Made by a program: the position numbers and the translations under genes
Source: Promethearchaeota archaeon
GTDB lineage: Archaea; Asgardarchaeota; Lokiarchaeia; Helarchaeales; RDOG01
Direction: 5' to 3'
Assembly: GCA_011365055.1 (NCBI GenBank)
Contig: RDOG01000012.1
Span: 72,830-136,829 of the forward strand
DNA: 64,000 nucleotides
Part shown: one piece after another, positions 1 through 8,880 of the stretch
Layout: every line of letters begins with the position of its first letter
Numbering within the stretch: the stretch's first letter is position 1
The notes under the pieces: model-generated
What the model saw: only the letters and a program-made list of their open reading frames with translations
Told to the model about the DNA's origin: nothing
Databases searched by the model: none

Positions 1-396
1 ACAAATTTACTTGCTTTAAATGCAAGTATTGAAGCTGGTCGAGCAGGTGAATATGGTAGAGGATTTGCAGTGGTTGCAGATGAAGTACGTAAATTAGCTG
101 AAGAATCCAAAAGTGCAGTGGCAGGCTCTAATAATGAAATCGTAGAAATAATTCGAAAAATAGAAAATTCTGTTAATTTAATTTCAAGTATTTCAGATGA
201 TATTAATGAGGCTGTTAATCTTGCAAGCGAAACATCTTCAGCAATGGAAGAAATAAATTCATCTGCGGAAGAACAAACTGCTTCCATGGAAGAAATTTCA
301 GCAACTTCGGTTAGATTGGGTGAGTTAGCTGAACAATTAAAAACAAATCTGACCTCCAACAAAAGCACGTTAAAAGTTTCTCGCGCATTAAAATAA
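1..396 (+). CDS. Methyl-accepting chemotaxis protein, C-terminal fragment (cut by window edge)
   Basis: The reading frame is open from base 1, so the gene starts outside the window; 131 residues are visible. It opens inside the signalling hairpin tip ([20 protein letters not shown]), the region that contacts CheA/CheW in MCP proteins. The descending helix follows ([15 protein letters not shown]) and then a Glu/Ala/Ser-rich coiled coil ([16 protein letters not shown]) typical of adaptation sites. GTG at 70 is internal and not the start. The sequence is almost the same as the C-terminus of the next gene, so the two are recent tandem paralogues. No cheA, cheW or archaellum gene is visible nearby. 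Confidence 0.9.
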   Translation, partial: TNLLALNASIEAGRAGEYGRGFAVVADEVRKLAEESKSAVAGSNNEIVEIIRKIENSVNLISSISDDINEAVNLASETSSAMEEINSSAEEQTASMEEISATSVRLGELAEQLKTNLTSNKSTLKVSRALK

Positions 397-704
397 ATAA
401 GAAATAGTCTCTTAACTTCTCTTTTTTATTTAATTTTTTTGCTTTACCAATAAAAAATAATCTTTAATTTAATTTATGTCATAACTAATAACGTACTACT
501 TATTATGCAATTTATTTAGAATTATAAGTTCTTAGTTTTCGGTATAATAAATTCTATGCATTTGAATTTTATTTTATATGAATGGTTACAAATATGGAAA
601 ATTAATTACTAAGACTATATAAGTTGCCAATGACTGAATTTTCTTGAAACTTAATTTGTTTTTAGTTTCTTATTAGTATTGATTTAAAAAAATAAAAAAT
701 AGGA
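397..704. other. AT-rich intergenic region between the two MCP genes
   Basis: 308 bases with no convincing open frame or RNA. A T-rich stretch just after the first stop (about 411-440) could end transcription. The rest probably holds the promoter of the second MCP gene. Confidence 0.4.
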
Positions 705-1679
705 ATGACCAAAATGCAATTTTATGACATAAGTTTTGTATCATATATTTCAACTGCAATAACAATACCGGTGGAATTAATCATATTTTATTTTATTTTG
801 GGAAAAAATTGGAAAAATATTGAATTTAAGGTAGCAATTGGTTTTATAGTAAGTTCTGCTATATTTATTCTTATCTTAACATGGTCTCTCGGTACTATGA
901 ATGGTCATCTTATTGGTACTATAATCTCAGCTCCTGTGATAATAGTACCTCCTTTATTAATTTTATATTTTATTGTTAAAATGGTGAAAAATAACAGACT
1001 TGCGCTTGAAGCGACCATAAATTATAGTAAAGATACATCAATTAGCATTGCAAACATGGCAACCGAGCTTTCAGCAAGCGCAAGCGAAGTGAATGCTTCA
1101 GCTGAAGAAATAGCTTCAACAACTCAAGAAGTTTCTACAGGTACGATGGAACAATCGAATAAATTACAAAAAATTAACTCATTTTCAAATGACATTAAAG
1201 AAAAAATTAATGATATCAAATCATCAAGTGATCAAATAAGAAAAATAATGAATATTATCACAAAAATATCTGATCAGACAAATCTTCTTGCTTTAAATGC
1301 AAGCATTGAAGCTGGTCGAGCAGGTGAATATGGTAGAGGCTTTGCTGTTGTTGCAGATGAAGTTCGTAAGCTTGCAGAAGAATCCAAAAGTGCAGTGGCA
1401 GGCTCTAATAATGAAATCGGAGAAATAATTCGAAAAATAGAAAATTCAGTTAATATGATTTCTAATATCACGGATGATATAAAAGAAGCAGTTAATCTCG
1501 CAGGTGAAACCTCTTCAGCCATGGAAGAAATAAATTCATCCGCAGAAGAACAAACTGCTTCCATGGAAGAAATCACGGCAACTTCAAATAGATTAGGGGA
1601 GCTTGCGGAACAATTAAAAACTAATTTGACTTCGAGAAAATCCTCTATAAAAAAAGATACGATTTCTAAATTAAGATAA
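705..1679 (+). CDS. Membrane methyl-accepting chemotaxis protein without a large sensor domain
   Basis: 324 aa. Residues 1-100 form about three hydrophobic segments (near 12-32, 42-64, 70-92) with very short loops, so no extracellular ligand domain is apparent. A coiled coil starts around 100 ([20 protein letters not shown]), and the MCP hairpin tip [20 protein letters not shown] lies near residue 190. A descending helix with possible methylation sites follows. No HAMP domain is evident. The protein should relay a membrane or cytoplasmic signal to CheA/CheW; the short N-terminus suggests sensing of membrane state or energy, which is inference. ATG 705 is preceded by an AGGAATG-like context; ATG 714 is an alternative. 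Confidence 0.85.
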   Translation: MTKMQFYDISFVSYISTAITIPVELIIFYFILGKNWKNIEFKVAIGFIVSSAIFILILTWSLGTMNGHLIGTIISAPVIIVPPLLILYFIVKMVKNNRLALEATINYSKDTSISIANMATELSASASEVNASAEEIASTTQEVSTGTMEQSNKLQKINSFSNDIKEKINDIKSSSDQIRKIMNIITKISDQTNLLALNASIEAGRAGEYGRGFAVVADEVRKLAEESKSAVAGSNNEIGEIIRKIENSVNMISNITDDIKEAVNLAGETSSAMEEINSSAEEQTASMEEITATSNRLGELAEQLKTNLTSRKSSIKKDTISKLR

Positions 1680-1806
1680 TAGAAAGTAATAGCAAATTGT
1701 CTTTTTTTCTTTTTATCCATCTTTAAGTTATAAAAGAATTATTCAAATTCATTTTAAATACAAGAATAATGATTTATGCTTTTTAAAAAAAGAAAAAAAT
1801 TGGATA

Positions 1807-2553
1807 TTAAATTATTAGAAATACAAGGATGCTTAAATAAGCGGCTACTGATAATGGGCAGGTAATATTATCCCATCCTTTCGGAGTGCATGCTTCTATT
1901 AATGTAAAGATTCCAGCTCCAGTAATTATTATAAAAGGAACCCAAAGATTGAGAACTATATTTTGTGTCGTAGCAAAAATCGCAAACAACATAGTAATAG
2001 TCGCACCCGCTATTCCAAATAAAAAAACTGCTATTGAACCTTCAACAGTTCTATTATTTGGGCCATAAGTATTTTTCCCAAATTTTTTACCAATAAATGG
2101 AGCAATGCCATCACCCAAGTACATCATAGATAATGCAGTTATTGGAATCCAAAAATAATAATATAATGGACCCCAAACAAATATCGAAGCCAAAATAGTA
2201 ATTGAAATTGCGTAATAAAGAGGACCGTATATTTTTCCTTCCTCTATATCTTCATCTCTCGCCATTGAACTGAACATAGCTTTCATAAATTCAGGTCCAT
2301 TAGGTCCTGATAAATAAACCAAGATAATAAAAGTCCCTGCAATAACTAGAGCTAACCATGCAAAACTTGGTGTAAAAAAGAAAACAACAAAAATAACGAA
2401 CCCTGCAAATACATGGATAGTTTTTCTAGTAAATTCAGAAGATTTTTCCATTTTTTTCTGTAAAAAAATCCCTACCCCGATTACTATGAAAACGTACCCA
2501 AACGCCAATAGAAATATCAAAAGATTATATAAAAGTTCATTCACAAAACTCAT
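1807..2553 (-). CDS. Polyprenol/phytol kinase-like CTP-dependent membrane kinase (SEC59/DGK1/VTE5 family)
   Basis: 248 aa with about seven membrane segments. Family hallmarks are RKTIHVFAGF near residue 42, the central YLGDGIAPFIGKKFGK motif and the RTVEGSIAVF motif, as in dolichol kinase, yeast DGK1 and plant phytol kinase VTE5. These enzymes phosphorylate a lipid alcohol with CTP. It begins 1 base after the DUF92 gene and has a perfect Shine-Dalgarno GGTGATC before ATG 2553. As the last gene of a leftward operon with GGGP synthase and a VTE6-like protein, its likely substrate is geranylgeraniol or a related prenol (inference). Dolichol kinase or diacylglycerol kinase activity cannot be excluded. 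Confidence 0.75.
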   Translation of the reverse strand: MSFVNELLYNLLIFLLAFGYVFIVIGVGIFLQKKMEKSSEFTRKTIHVFAGFVIFVVFFFTPSFAWLALVIAGTFIILVYLSGPNGPEFMKAMFSSMARDEDIEEGKIYGPLYYAISITILASIFVWGPLYYYFWIPITALSMMYLGDGIAPFIGKKFGKNTYGPNNRTVEGSIAVFLFGIAGATITMLFAIFATTQNIVLNLWVPFIIITGAGIFTLIEACTPKGWDNITCPLSVAAYLSILVFLII

Positions 2554-2554
2554 T

Positions 2555-3430
2555 TTAGATCACCAAAAACAAACCTATTAACATGGCAGTAATCGCACCT
2601 CCTGCTGCTGCAGTAAAATTTACCATGTTATTATCCAATAATCTAATTCCGCGCAGATGTTTTGATGGAACACCGCAATGTTTACTTTTTTCTGTTATTT
2701 TTCCGCATTCTCCCTGACATTCGAAGATTCCTTGCACTGTAGCGCCTATGATGCTATCTATTAAACAACCCAACATTCCTCCTGCAATCGTCGCAATAAT
2801 TATTTCAATACCAAATAATCTAAACTGGAAAGGAGTTAAGCCTATTAAATAAAATATCCATGCAACTGTCCCGATTATTGTTGAACCTATTAAAGCTCCT
2901 CCTTCGCCTAACCAAGTAACACCTCCAGAAGTGCCTGGTTCGACTTCTCTTCGTAAATGTGTAATAAGACGTGGTTTTGATTTTGCAAGTAGTCCTGTTT
3001 CTGTTGCAATTGTATCTGCTGTCATCGTTGCTATACCTCCAAGAAACATGAAGAGAAAAAGTGTAGTTATAAATATAAAACTGGGGCCCAAAATGAAATC
3101 TATTAGACCTCCAATAATGGCTGCAATTAGGGGAACCCCTCCGTTAGCGAATACGTTCGGCCAGCCTCTCGCTCCTCCTTTTTCTTGAGCTAAACCTGAT
3201 TTTGCTTTTCTCTCATATTTAAATTTCGTAAAAAAAGCAGCAGATAAATGAAAGGCCAAGATTACAATAAAAAAATACCAACCAAAAAAGAACCAGACTC
3301 CAAATCCAACAATGAAACCACTAATTAAACCTGAAACATCAACTATCTTTGCCTTAATTGAAAAAATTCCAAATGCTCCTACGACAATTAATCCTAAAAT
3401 AATATTTATATAATGATAATTCAATAACAT
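2555..3430 (-). CDS. DUF92/TMEM19 family membrane protein, VTE6-like prenyl-phosphate kinase candidate
   Basis: 291 aa with about seven membrane helices. The N-terminus matches DUF92: a Gly-rich first helix, a KYERKAKSGLAQEKGGARGW loop near residue 70, then VFANGGVP. Conserved TMTADTIATETG and GTSGGVTWLGEGGA motifs follow. Plant VTE6, a DUF92 protein, converts phytyl phosphate to phytyl diphosphate. A Cys-containing loop (CQGECGKITEKSKHCG) near 235 may bind metal. GGTGAT precedes ATG 3430, and the gene starts 4 bases after the GGGP synthase stop. Next to the VTE5-like kinase it probably performs the second phosphorylation of a salvaged prenol; the function is inferred from the plant homologue and the neighbourhood. 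Confidence 0.75.
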   Translation of the reverse strand: MLLNYHYINIILGLIVVGAFGIFSIKAKIVDVSGLISGFIVGFGVWFFFGWYFFIVILAFHLSAAFFTKFKYERKAKSGLAQEKGGARGWPNVFANGGVPLIAAIIGGLIDFILGPSFIFITTLFLFMFLGGIATMTADTIATETGLLAKSKPRLITHLRREVEPGTSGGVTWLGEGGALIGSTIIGTVAWIFYLIGLTPFQFRLFGIEIIIATIAGGMLGCLIDSIIGATVQGIFECQGECGKITEKSKHCGVPSKHLRGIRLLDNNMVNFTAAAGGAITAMLIGLFLVI

Positions 3431-3434
3431 TAAA

Positions 3435-4214
3435 TCACCTATTCTTTGCCACTGTTTTAATAGCTTTAATTATTTTTTTTAGTCCTTCTCCTTTATCGCG
3501 AATAACACTCTTCTCAATATATGTTCCCTGCACTATTGCAGATGCTCCTGTTTTTGAAAATTTCACTGCATCTTCTTCTGTATTAATTCCTCCTCCGATT
3601 ATTAGTGGGATATCGATGAAATTGCTAGTAGCTTTGACCATTTCTAGTGGTACCATTTGATCCACACCACTTCCAGCTTCAAAATATACTAATTTAAAAC
3701 CTAAATATTGAGCAGCTAGAGCATAAGCTTGAGCAATTTTGGCTTTATTTCTAGGAATTAACTTGACATCACCAACATATCCTGCGGTTCCACCTGGAGA
3801 TATAATAATATATGCCATTGAGATGGCCTCCATACCCCAAAGCTTCAATTGAGGTGCTCCAATTATGTGACTTTCTATAATCCAATATAGATTTCTACTA
3901 TTAAGTAGACTCATAAAAAAAACAGCATCTGCAGATTTTGAAAATGCATTAATATTACCTGGAAAGATAATAACTGGCTTATCAGTCTCCTCTTTTATTG
4001 CATTAACAACCTTATCTACTGCAAATTGATCAGCAATGGTAGAGCCTCCAACTAGAATTGCATCGGTCCCCGCTTCTGTTGAATATCTTGCATATTTTTT
4101 GATCATTGATAAGGTTTGAAAAACCAAATCTGGATCTATTAAAGAAAAGTGAAGGCATTTATCTTCCTCAATTTTTTTAATCAAGTAATTGTAGACTTTA
4201 CCATTTTGTGTCAT
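3435..4214 (-). CDS. Geranylgeranylglyceryl phosphate synthase
   Basis: 259 aa, the usual length for the family. It makes the first archaeal ether bond: sn-glycerol-1-phosphate plus GGPP gives GGGP. Visible signatures are HFSLIDPDL near residue 22, the ILVGGSTIADQF strand-loop, VIIFPGNINAFSKSADA, YFEAGSGVDQMV and the phosphate-binding IIGGGINTEEDA, all of the PcrB/GGGPS TIM-barrel. The substrates come from egsA and the GGPP synthase on the opposite strand. The gene is divergent from geranylgeranyl reductase across about 290 bases and heads a three-gene leftward operon. Confidence 0.95.
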   Translation of the reverse strand: MTQNGKVYNYLIKKIEEDKCLHFSLIDPDLVFQTLSMIKKYARYSTEAGTDAILVGGSTIADQFAVDKVVNAIKEETDKPVIIFPGNINAFSKSADAVFFMSLLNSRNLYWIIESHIIGAPQLKLWGMEAISMAYIIISPGGTAGYVGDVKLIPRNKAKIAQAYALAAQYLGFKLVYFEAGSGVDQMVPLEMVKATSNFIDIPLIIGGGINTEEDAVKFSKTGASAIVQGTYIEKSVIRDKGEGLKKIIKAIKTVAKNR

Positions 4215-4506
4215 GTTGATTCATCCCATGTTAAAATAAAAGAAATGCATAATCCTTCTCAATTATAAAGGAAATCTCTCGGAATTCGATTTTTATTTTG
4301 TTAATTTTTTTTAGGTATAGAGTTCGATTAAGTCAAAAATTATTAAAATGTTATTTTATCAACATGAAATATGAAAAAAATTTAAATTGAAACAGTATAG
4401 TTGGGATAAAAACCATATTTTATGAATTTTAAATACTGTTTTTAAAATAAAATCAAGGTTTTAATTAAAACGAAAATAAATACATGAAAAAGGATTGATT
4501 TCTTTT
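4215..4506. promoter_or_regulatory. Divergent promoter region between GGGP synthase and geranylgeranyl reductase
   Basis: 292 very AT-rich bases between two divergent lipid operons. It must hold both promoters. Several TATA-like stretches are present (for example TTTTAAATA near 4426), but none is distinctive enough to assign. Confidence 0.4.
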
Positions 4507-5841
4507 ATGAATTACGATGTAATCGTCATAGGCGCTGGTACTGCTGGTGCTGTTGCCTCTAAAAGGATTTCAGAAAAGGGATATAACGTTGCCCTTCTTG
4601 ATTTAAAGGATAAATCTCAAATTGGAAATAAAGTTTGTGGAGATGCTATTGGTCACCATCATTTTGAGGAACTAAAAATTAAACCTCCTCAAAAAGGCGA
4701 GGATTTAGAAATGCTAGTAGATGGAGTAGAAATATTTTCTCCCAATAAACAAACTAAATTTACCGTTGGTGGTGATTATATGGGTTATATTATTAACAGA
4801 CATATTTTTGGTCAAAAATTACTTAACGAGGCTTTAGATGCGGGTGCTCAATTATTTGATAATCACAAAGTATTAACACTTTCTAGAAAAAATCTTTATG
4901 AAATTCAAGCTCGTAACCGAATTGATAATAATCTTATTAGTTTTTTTGCACCAATTATTATTGATGGAAGTGGTCAAGCAGGAATAATACGAAAAAAAGT
5001 ACCATATTTTATGGAGGATCCAGTTCTACCTGAGGAAGTAGAAGTCTGTTACAGAGAAATTCGTCAATTAAAAACTGGTGATTTGGATAATCCTTCTTAT
5101 TTAAAAATATATTTAAATTCAAGCCAAGTTCCTGGTGGTTATATATGGCATTTTCCTGAAGGAAATGGAAAAATAAATATCGGACTCGGAGTCCAAATGA
5201 AGAAAGGTCATGCTAATCCTAAAGATCTTTTTAATAAATATGTTCACCCAATATTCAAGGAATCTAAGATAATACATGCTGGTGGGGGAATGGTTCCAAC
5301 AAGAAGACCAATATGGTCTTTAGTATCTGACGGTATTTTATTAATTGGTGATGCTGCTTGTACTGTGAACCCAATACATGGTGGTGGAATTGGAAGTGGC
5401 ATGCAATCTGCTGTTCATGCTGCTAATGCAATTGTAAGTTATTTTGAGACTGAAAATCTAGACGAGTTATGGAAATATAATGTTGCTTATTCTAAAGGAT
5501 ATGGTCAAAAGCAAGCCCAATTGGATATTTTTAGATTATTACTACAAAGACTTGATGATCAAGATTTAAATTGGGGCATGGAAAAGAAATTAATCAAAGA
5601 AGAAGATGTTTTAAAAGCATCCCTTGGAGAAGGATTAAATTTAAATATTACAGATAAAATTAAACGTTTTTTCAAGGGAATTAGAAAAGTTTCGTTATTA
5701 AATAGATTAAGAAAAGTAGCAAAATCAATGAAACAAATAAAAGAACTTTATATTAATTATCCAAATAGCTTAAACGAATTGGATCCCTGGAAAAAAGAAG
5801 TTCTAAAGATATATGAAGAAACTAATAAGTTATTTGATTAA
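4507..5841 (+). CDS. Geranylgeranyl reductase family FAD enzyme (digeranylgeranylglycerophospholipid reductase)
   Basis: 444 aa from ATG 4507; a TTG 12 bases upstream is less likely because MNYDVIVIGAGTAG places the FAD motif at the usual distance. The protein saturates the isoprenoid chains of archaeal lipids. It shows the dinucleotide fold GAGTAGAVASKRI, the KVCGDAIG active-site loop near residue 46, the YIWHFPEGNGKINIGLG sheet motif near 215 and the second FAD motif GDAACTVNPIHGGGIGSG near 280, all typical of archaeal GGR. It is first in the rightward lipid/mevalonate operon and 37 bases upstream of the UbiA-type prenyltransferase. Confidence 0.92.
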   Translation: MNYDVIVIGAGTAGAVASKRISEKGYNVALLDLKDKSQIGNKVCGDAIGHHHFEELKIKPPQKGEDLEMLVDGVEIFSPNKQTKFTVGGDYMGYIINRHIFGQKLLNEALDAGAQLFDNHKVLTLSRKNLYEIQARNRIDNNLISFFAPIIIDGSGQAGIIRKKVPYFMEDPVLPEEVEVCYREIRQLKTGDLDNPSYLKIYLNSSQVPGGYIWHFPEGNGKINIGLGVQMKKGHANPKDLFNKYVHPIFKESKIIHAGGGMVPTRRPIWSLVSDGILLIGDAACTVNPIHGGGIGSGMQSAVHAANAIVSYFETENLDELWKYNVAYSKGYGQKQAQLDIFRLLLQRLDDQDLNWGMEKKLIKEEDVLKASLGEGLNLNITDKIKRFFKGIRKVSLLNRLRKVAKSMKQIKELYINYPNSLNELDPWKKEVLKIYEETNKLFD

Positions 5842-5878
5842 AAAATACATTTTTGATTATTTATAAAGGGATTAAAAT

Positions 5879-6754
5879 ATGGAAAAAATAAAGGCTGGAA
5901 TTGAGATAACAAGATGGCCGAATTGTATCATGGCAGCCTTTGCAGTAATCGTGGGATCACTTGCAAGTGGTTTTTACTATAATCCACAAATTTTTAATCT
6001 AATCATTGGTTTTTTAGCGGCTTTTTTAACTGCTGCATCAGGAAATGTTATAAATGACATAATGGATTACGATATTGATGCAATTAATGCCCCTGAAAGA
6101 GCAATACCCTCTGGCAGATTCACTCAAAAAGCTGCAACAATCGAAGCAATTACGTTAATGACTATAGGTGTTTGCATAATCTTTTTTACTTTAAATATTT
6201 ACATGATTATAATAATTACAACAGGATCAGTTCTAATAGTGTTATATAGCATAAAACTTAAACGAATGGGTTTTATAGGAAATGTAACGATTGGTATTCT
6301 TACATCATATTGCCTCATGTTAGGAGGGGCAGGACAAAGTACTCTATTAAATTGGTTTCCTTTAATTATTGCATTTTGGCCTGCTTTAATTGCATTTATC
6401 ATGAATATAGGACGTGAAATTACGAAAGGAATCGATGATATTATCGGTGATAAAGCAGAAAATGTAAAAACATTACCTGTATTAATTGGTGCTAAGAAAT
6501 CAGCCTATTTAGTGGTAATGATCATGATCCTAACTTTAATTCTATCGCCATTCCCATATATGCTTGGTTATTTCAACACTATTTATTTATTGATCACTGT
6601 TTTTATTGTTGATGTGATGATTGTTTACAATATAATTTCCATATTAAGAGATAATTCCTCTGAAAATTGTCATAAATTAAAAAAAATTCAAAAATTTGCC
6701 ATGTTTATTGGTTTAATATCATTTTTATTAGGTTCCATCAAATTACCTTTTTGA
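5879..6754 (+). CDS. Digeranylgeranylglyceryl phosphate synthase (UbiA family)
   Basis: 291 aa integral membrane prenyltransferase that adds the second geranylgeranyl chain to GGGP. The first Asp-rich motif is NDIMDYDIDAINAPERAIPSG near residue 58 and the second is REITKGIDDIIGDKAENVKTL near 180, both as expected for DGGGPS. About eight or nine helices are predicted. It sits between GGR and G1P dehydrogenase, 9 bases from the latter, so substrate supply and use are co-transcribed. Confidence 0.94.
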   Translation: MEKIKAGIEITRWPNCIMAAFAVIVGSLASGFYYNPQIFNLIIGFLAAFLTAASGNVINDIMDYDIDAINAPERAIPSGRFTQKAATIEAITLMTIGVCIIFFTLNIYMIIIITTGSVLIVLYSIKLKRMGFIGNVTIGILTSYCLMLGGAGQSTLLNWFPLIIAFWPALIAFIMNIGREITKGIDDIIGDKAENVKTLPVLIGAKKSAYLVVMIMILTLILSPFPYMLGYFNTIYLLITVFIVDVMIVYNIISILRDNSSENCHKLKKIQKFAMFIGLISFLLGSIKLPF

Positions 6755-6763
6755 GGGAGTCAA

Positions 6764-7828
6764 ATGATTAGTTCACATAAAATAAATTTGCCACATAAAA
6801 TATTGATTGGAAGTAATATTTTAGATAAAATTGGAGAATTATGCCAAAAATTAGGGTTTCCCCGTAACGGAGGAAATAATAGAATTTTTCTAGTAACTGG
6901 TCCTAAGACTAAAGAAATTGCAGGAAAAGCTGTTAAAGACCATCTAGAAGATGCAAAATTCAAGGTAAAAATTTATGAAACGAAAGAGGCTAATATAGGT
7001 TACGTAAATTGGGCTGTCGACCTAATAAAAGATTATGATCCATCATTGGTTATTGGTGTTGGTGGAGGAAAAAATATCGATATTGCAAAATTATCAAGCT
7101 TTGAATGTGGTTTACCATTTATTAGTGTTCCAACAACACTTGCTCATGATGGGGTTGCTTCTCCATTCTGTTCTCTAAAAGGTTTGGAATTGGATCATTC
7201 TTTTGAAGCTCAAACCCCAATTGCTATACTTGCTGATACAAGCGTTATGATCTCTGCACCTCCTCAATTATTAAGTGCAGGTTTTGGAGATATGATCTCA
7301 AATTTGACTGCAGTAAAAGATTGGAGAATGGCACATCGAATAAAAAACGAATATTACGGACATTATGCTGCTCTATTATCACAAATGGCTTCTGAATTAA
7401 TGCTAAAAAATTATGATAAAATAAATCCTAATAGTGAGGAAAGCGTTCGTATTGTTTTAGAAGCGGTGATTAGTTCTAGCATGGCTATGGCAGTTGCAGG
7501 GAGTTCAAGACCTGCATCTGGATCTGAACATTTGTTTAGTCATGCATTAGACAAAATAGCCCCAAATCATGCATTACATGGGCATCAATGTGGCGTGGGA
7601 GCTATAATGATGATGTATCTTCATGATGGTGATTGGAAAGAAATTAAAAATGCGTTAGAATATGTTGGGGCTCCTACGACAGCGGAAGGTTTAAGAATAA
7701 AAGATGAAACTATAATCAAGGCACTTACAATTGCTCATAAAATGAGAGATAGATTCACAATCTTGCAGACTGGATTAACTAAAGACGCTGCAGAAAATCT
7801 TGCAAAAAGTACAGGTGTAATTCAATGA
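6764..7828 (+). CDS. egsA: sn-Glycerol-1-phosphate dehydrogenase
   Basis: 354 aa, standard for the family. It reduces dihydroxyacetone phosphate to G1P, which sets the archaeal stereochemistry of the lipid backbone. NAD-binding parts are FLVTGPKTKEIAG near residue 42 and VGVGGGKNIDIAKL near 98, followed by VPTTLAHDGVASPF. Zinc ligands typical of the family are visible in GSEHLFSHALD and LHGHQCGVG around 245-270. It overlaps the GGPP synthase by 4 bases (ATGA), so the two are translationally coupled. No bacterial-type G3P dehydrogenase is in the window. Confidence 0.96.
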   Translation: MISSHKINLPHKILIGSNILDKIGELCQKLGFPRNGGNNRIFLVTGPKTKEIAGKAVKDHLEDAKFKVKIYETKEANIGYVNWAVDLIKDYDPSLVIGVGGGKNIDIAKLSSFECGLPFISVPTTLAHDGVASPFCSLKGLELDHSFEAQTPIAILADTSVMISAPPQLLSAGFGDMISNLTAVKDWRMAHRIKNEYYGHYAALLSQMASELMLKNYDKINPNSEESVRIVLEAVISSSMAMAVAGSSRPASGSEHLFSHALDKIAPNHALHGHQCGVGAIMMMYLHDGDWKEIKNALEYVGAPTTAEGLRIKDETIIKALTIAHKMRDRFTILQTGLTKDAAENLAKSTGVIQ

Positions 7829-8880
7829 GTTTTAAAGAAATTCTAAAAGAAGAAGTCTTAAAAATCGAAGATACAATTGCATCTTTTTTTAATCAATATT
7901 ATTTAAGACCTGGAAAATTTTCTAATCCTTTCCTATTTCAATTTTATTCAGATATAAAAAAATACATTTTGAATGGGGGTAAAAGATTAAGACCTGCTTC
8001 TCTAATTATGATTTACAGAGGATTAGGTGGGTCAAATGCTAGTATTTACGAAGGCTCCATATGTGTAGAATTATTGCATAATGCATCCTTAGTACATGAT
8101 GATATTATTGACCATGATCTTGTTAGGCGAGGGGAACCTAGTTTCCATGCTCATTATGATCTATGGTTCCAAAGAAATTTAGCTCATATTTCTGATCAAA
8201 TTGATTTCGGTATGGCAATGGGGATACTTGGAGGCGATTTATTAATTGATTTAGGTCAAGAATCTCTAATTAAATCTGCTTTTGAACCAGATAGAAAATT
8301 TAAAGCCCTAATTTATTATCAAGTTGCTTTTAAAGAAATAGTTAATGGTGTGCTTGCTGAATCTTACATTCAAAACATACCAATAGAACACGTATCCGAA
8401 TTAGATTATTTCGATATGATATCTAAAAAGACAGCTGCTTTGTTTGAAAAATCCATTTTAATTGGTGCTGTGTTAGCAGATCCACAAGAATCATTCAAAA
8501 AAGAATTAAGTAATTTTGCTTTATCTTTAGGACAAGCATTTCAGATAAGAGACGATATACTTGGGATTTTTGGTGATGCTAAAAAAACCGGAAAATCATC
8601 AGACAGCGATATAAGAGAAGGAAAGAAGACTTTACTTTCTATTTATGCAAATCAAGAGACCGATATATCCGATTTATATGGTAAGAGAGGAATAAATCAG
8701 AAAGAAATAAAAGAAGTTCGACAAATAATGGTTGATTCAGGTGCTCTTGAAAAAACACGTTCAAAAGCGAATCAATTTTGTCAAAAAGCTAAAGAAATGT
8801 TATCAAGTATTGAAATAACTGGAAATCCCCTTAAATTTTTTAACGAATTAATAGATTATGTTCAATTTCGTTCTGTATAG
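7825..8880 (+). CDS. idsA: Geranylgeranyl diphosphate synthase (short-chain polyprenyl synthase)
   Basis: 351 aa, all-alpha trans-prenyltransferase. GGKRLRPASL binds IPP near residue 52, and the first Asp-rich motif is HDDIIDHDLVRRG near 92. The second is RDDILGIFGDAKKTGKSSDSD near 240, followed by KKTLL. The fifth residue before the first Asp-rich motif is Ala (NASLVHDDIID); a small residue there fits GGPP rather than FPP as product. Overlap with egsA suggests that the two precursors of GGGP are made in step. The next gene starts directly after the stop codon. Confidence 0.93.
   Translation: MSFKEILKEEVLKIEDTIASFFNQYYLRPGKFSNPFLFQFYSDIKKYILNGGKRLRPASLIMIYRGLGGSNASIYEGSICVELLHNASLVHDDIIDHDLVRRGEPSFHAHYDLWFQRNLAHISDQIDFGMAMGILGGDLLIDLGQESLIKSAFEPDRKFKALIYYQVAFKEIVNGVLAESYIQNIPIEHVSELDYFDMISKKTAALFEKSILIGAVLADPQESFKKELSNFALSLGQAFQIRDDILGIFGDAKKTGKSSDSDIREGKKTLLSIYANQETDISDLYGKRGINQKEIKEVRQIMVDSGALEKTRSKANQFCQKAKEMLSSIEITGNPLKFFNELIDYVQFRSV

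Larger units (their letters stand above)
1..1660 (+). repeat. Direct duplication of the MCP signalling region
   Basis: Bases 1-380 align with about 1278-1660 at an offset of 1277. They include identical stretches longer than 40 bases, for example around 109-150 versus 1379-1420. Differences are mostly at third codon positions, which fits gene duplication or ongoing conversion between paralogues. Confidence 0.8.

Noticed and set aside
1274..1720. Long open frame antisense to the second MCP gene
   Set aside because: It is Ser/Ala-rich and mirrors the MCP codon pattern; the sense frame has clear family motifs.
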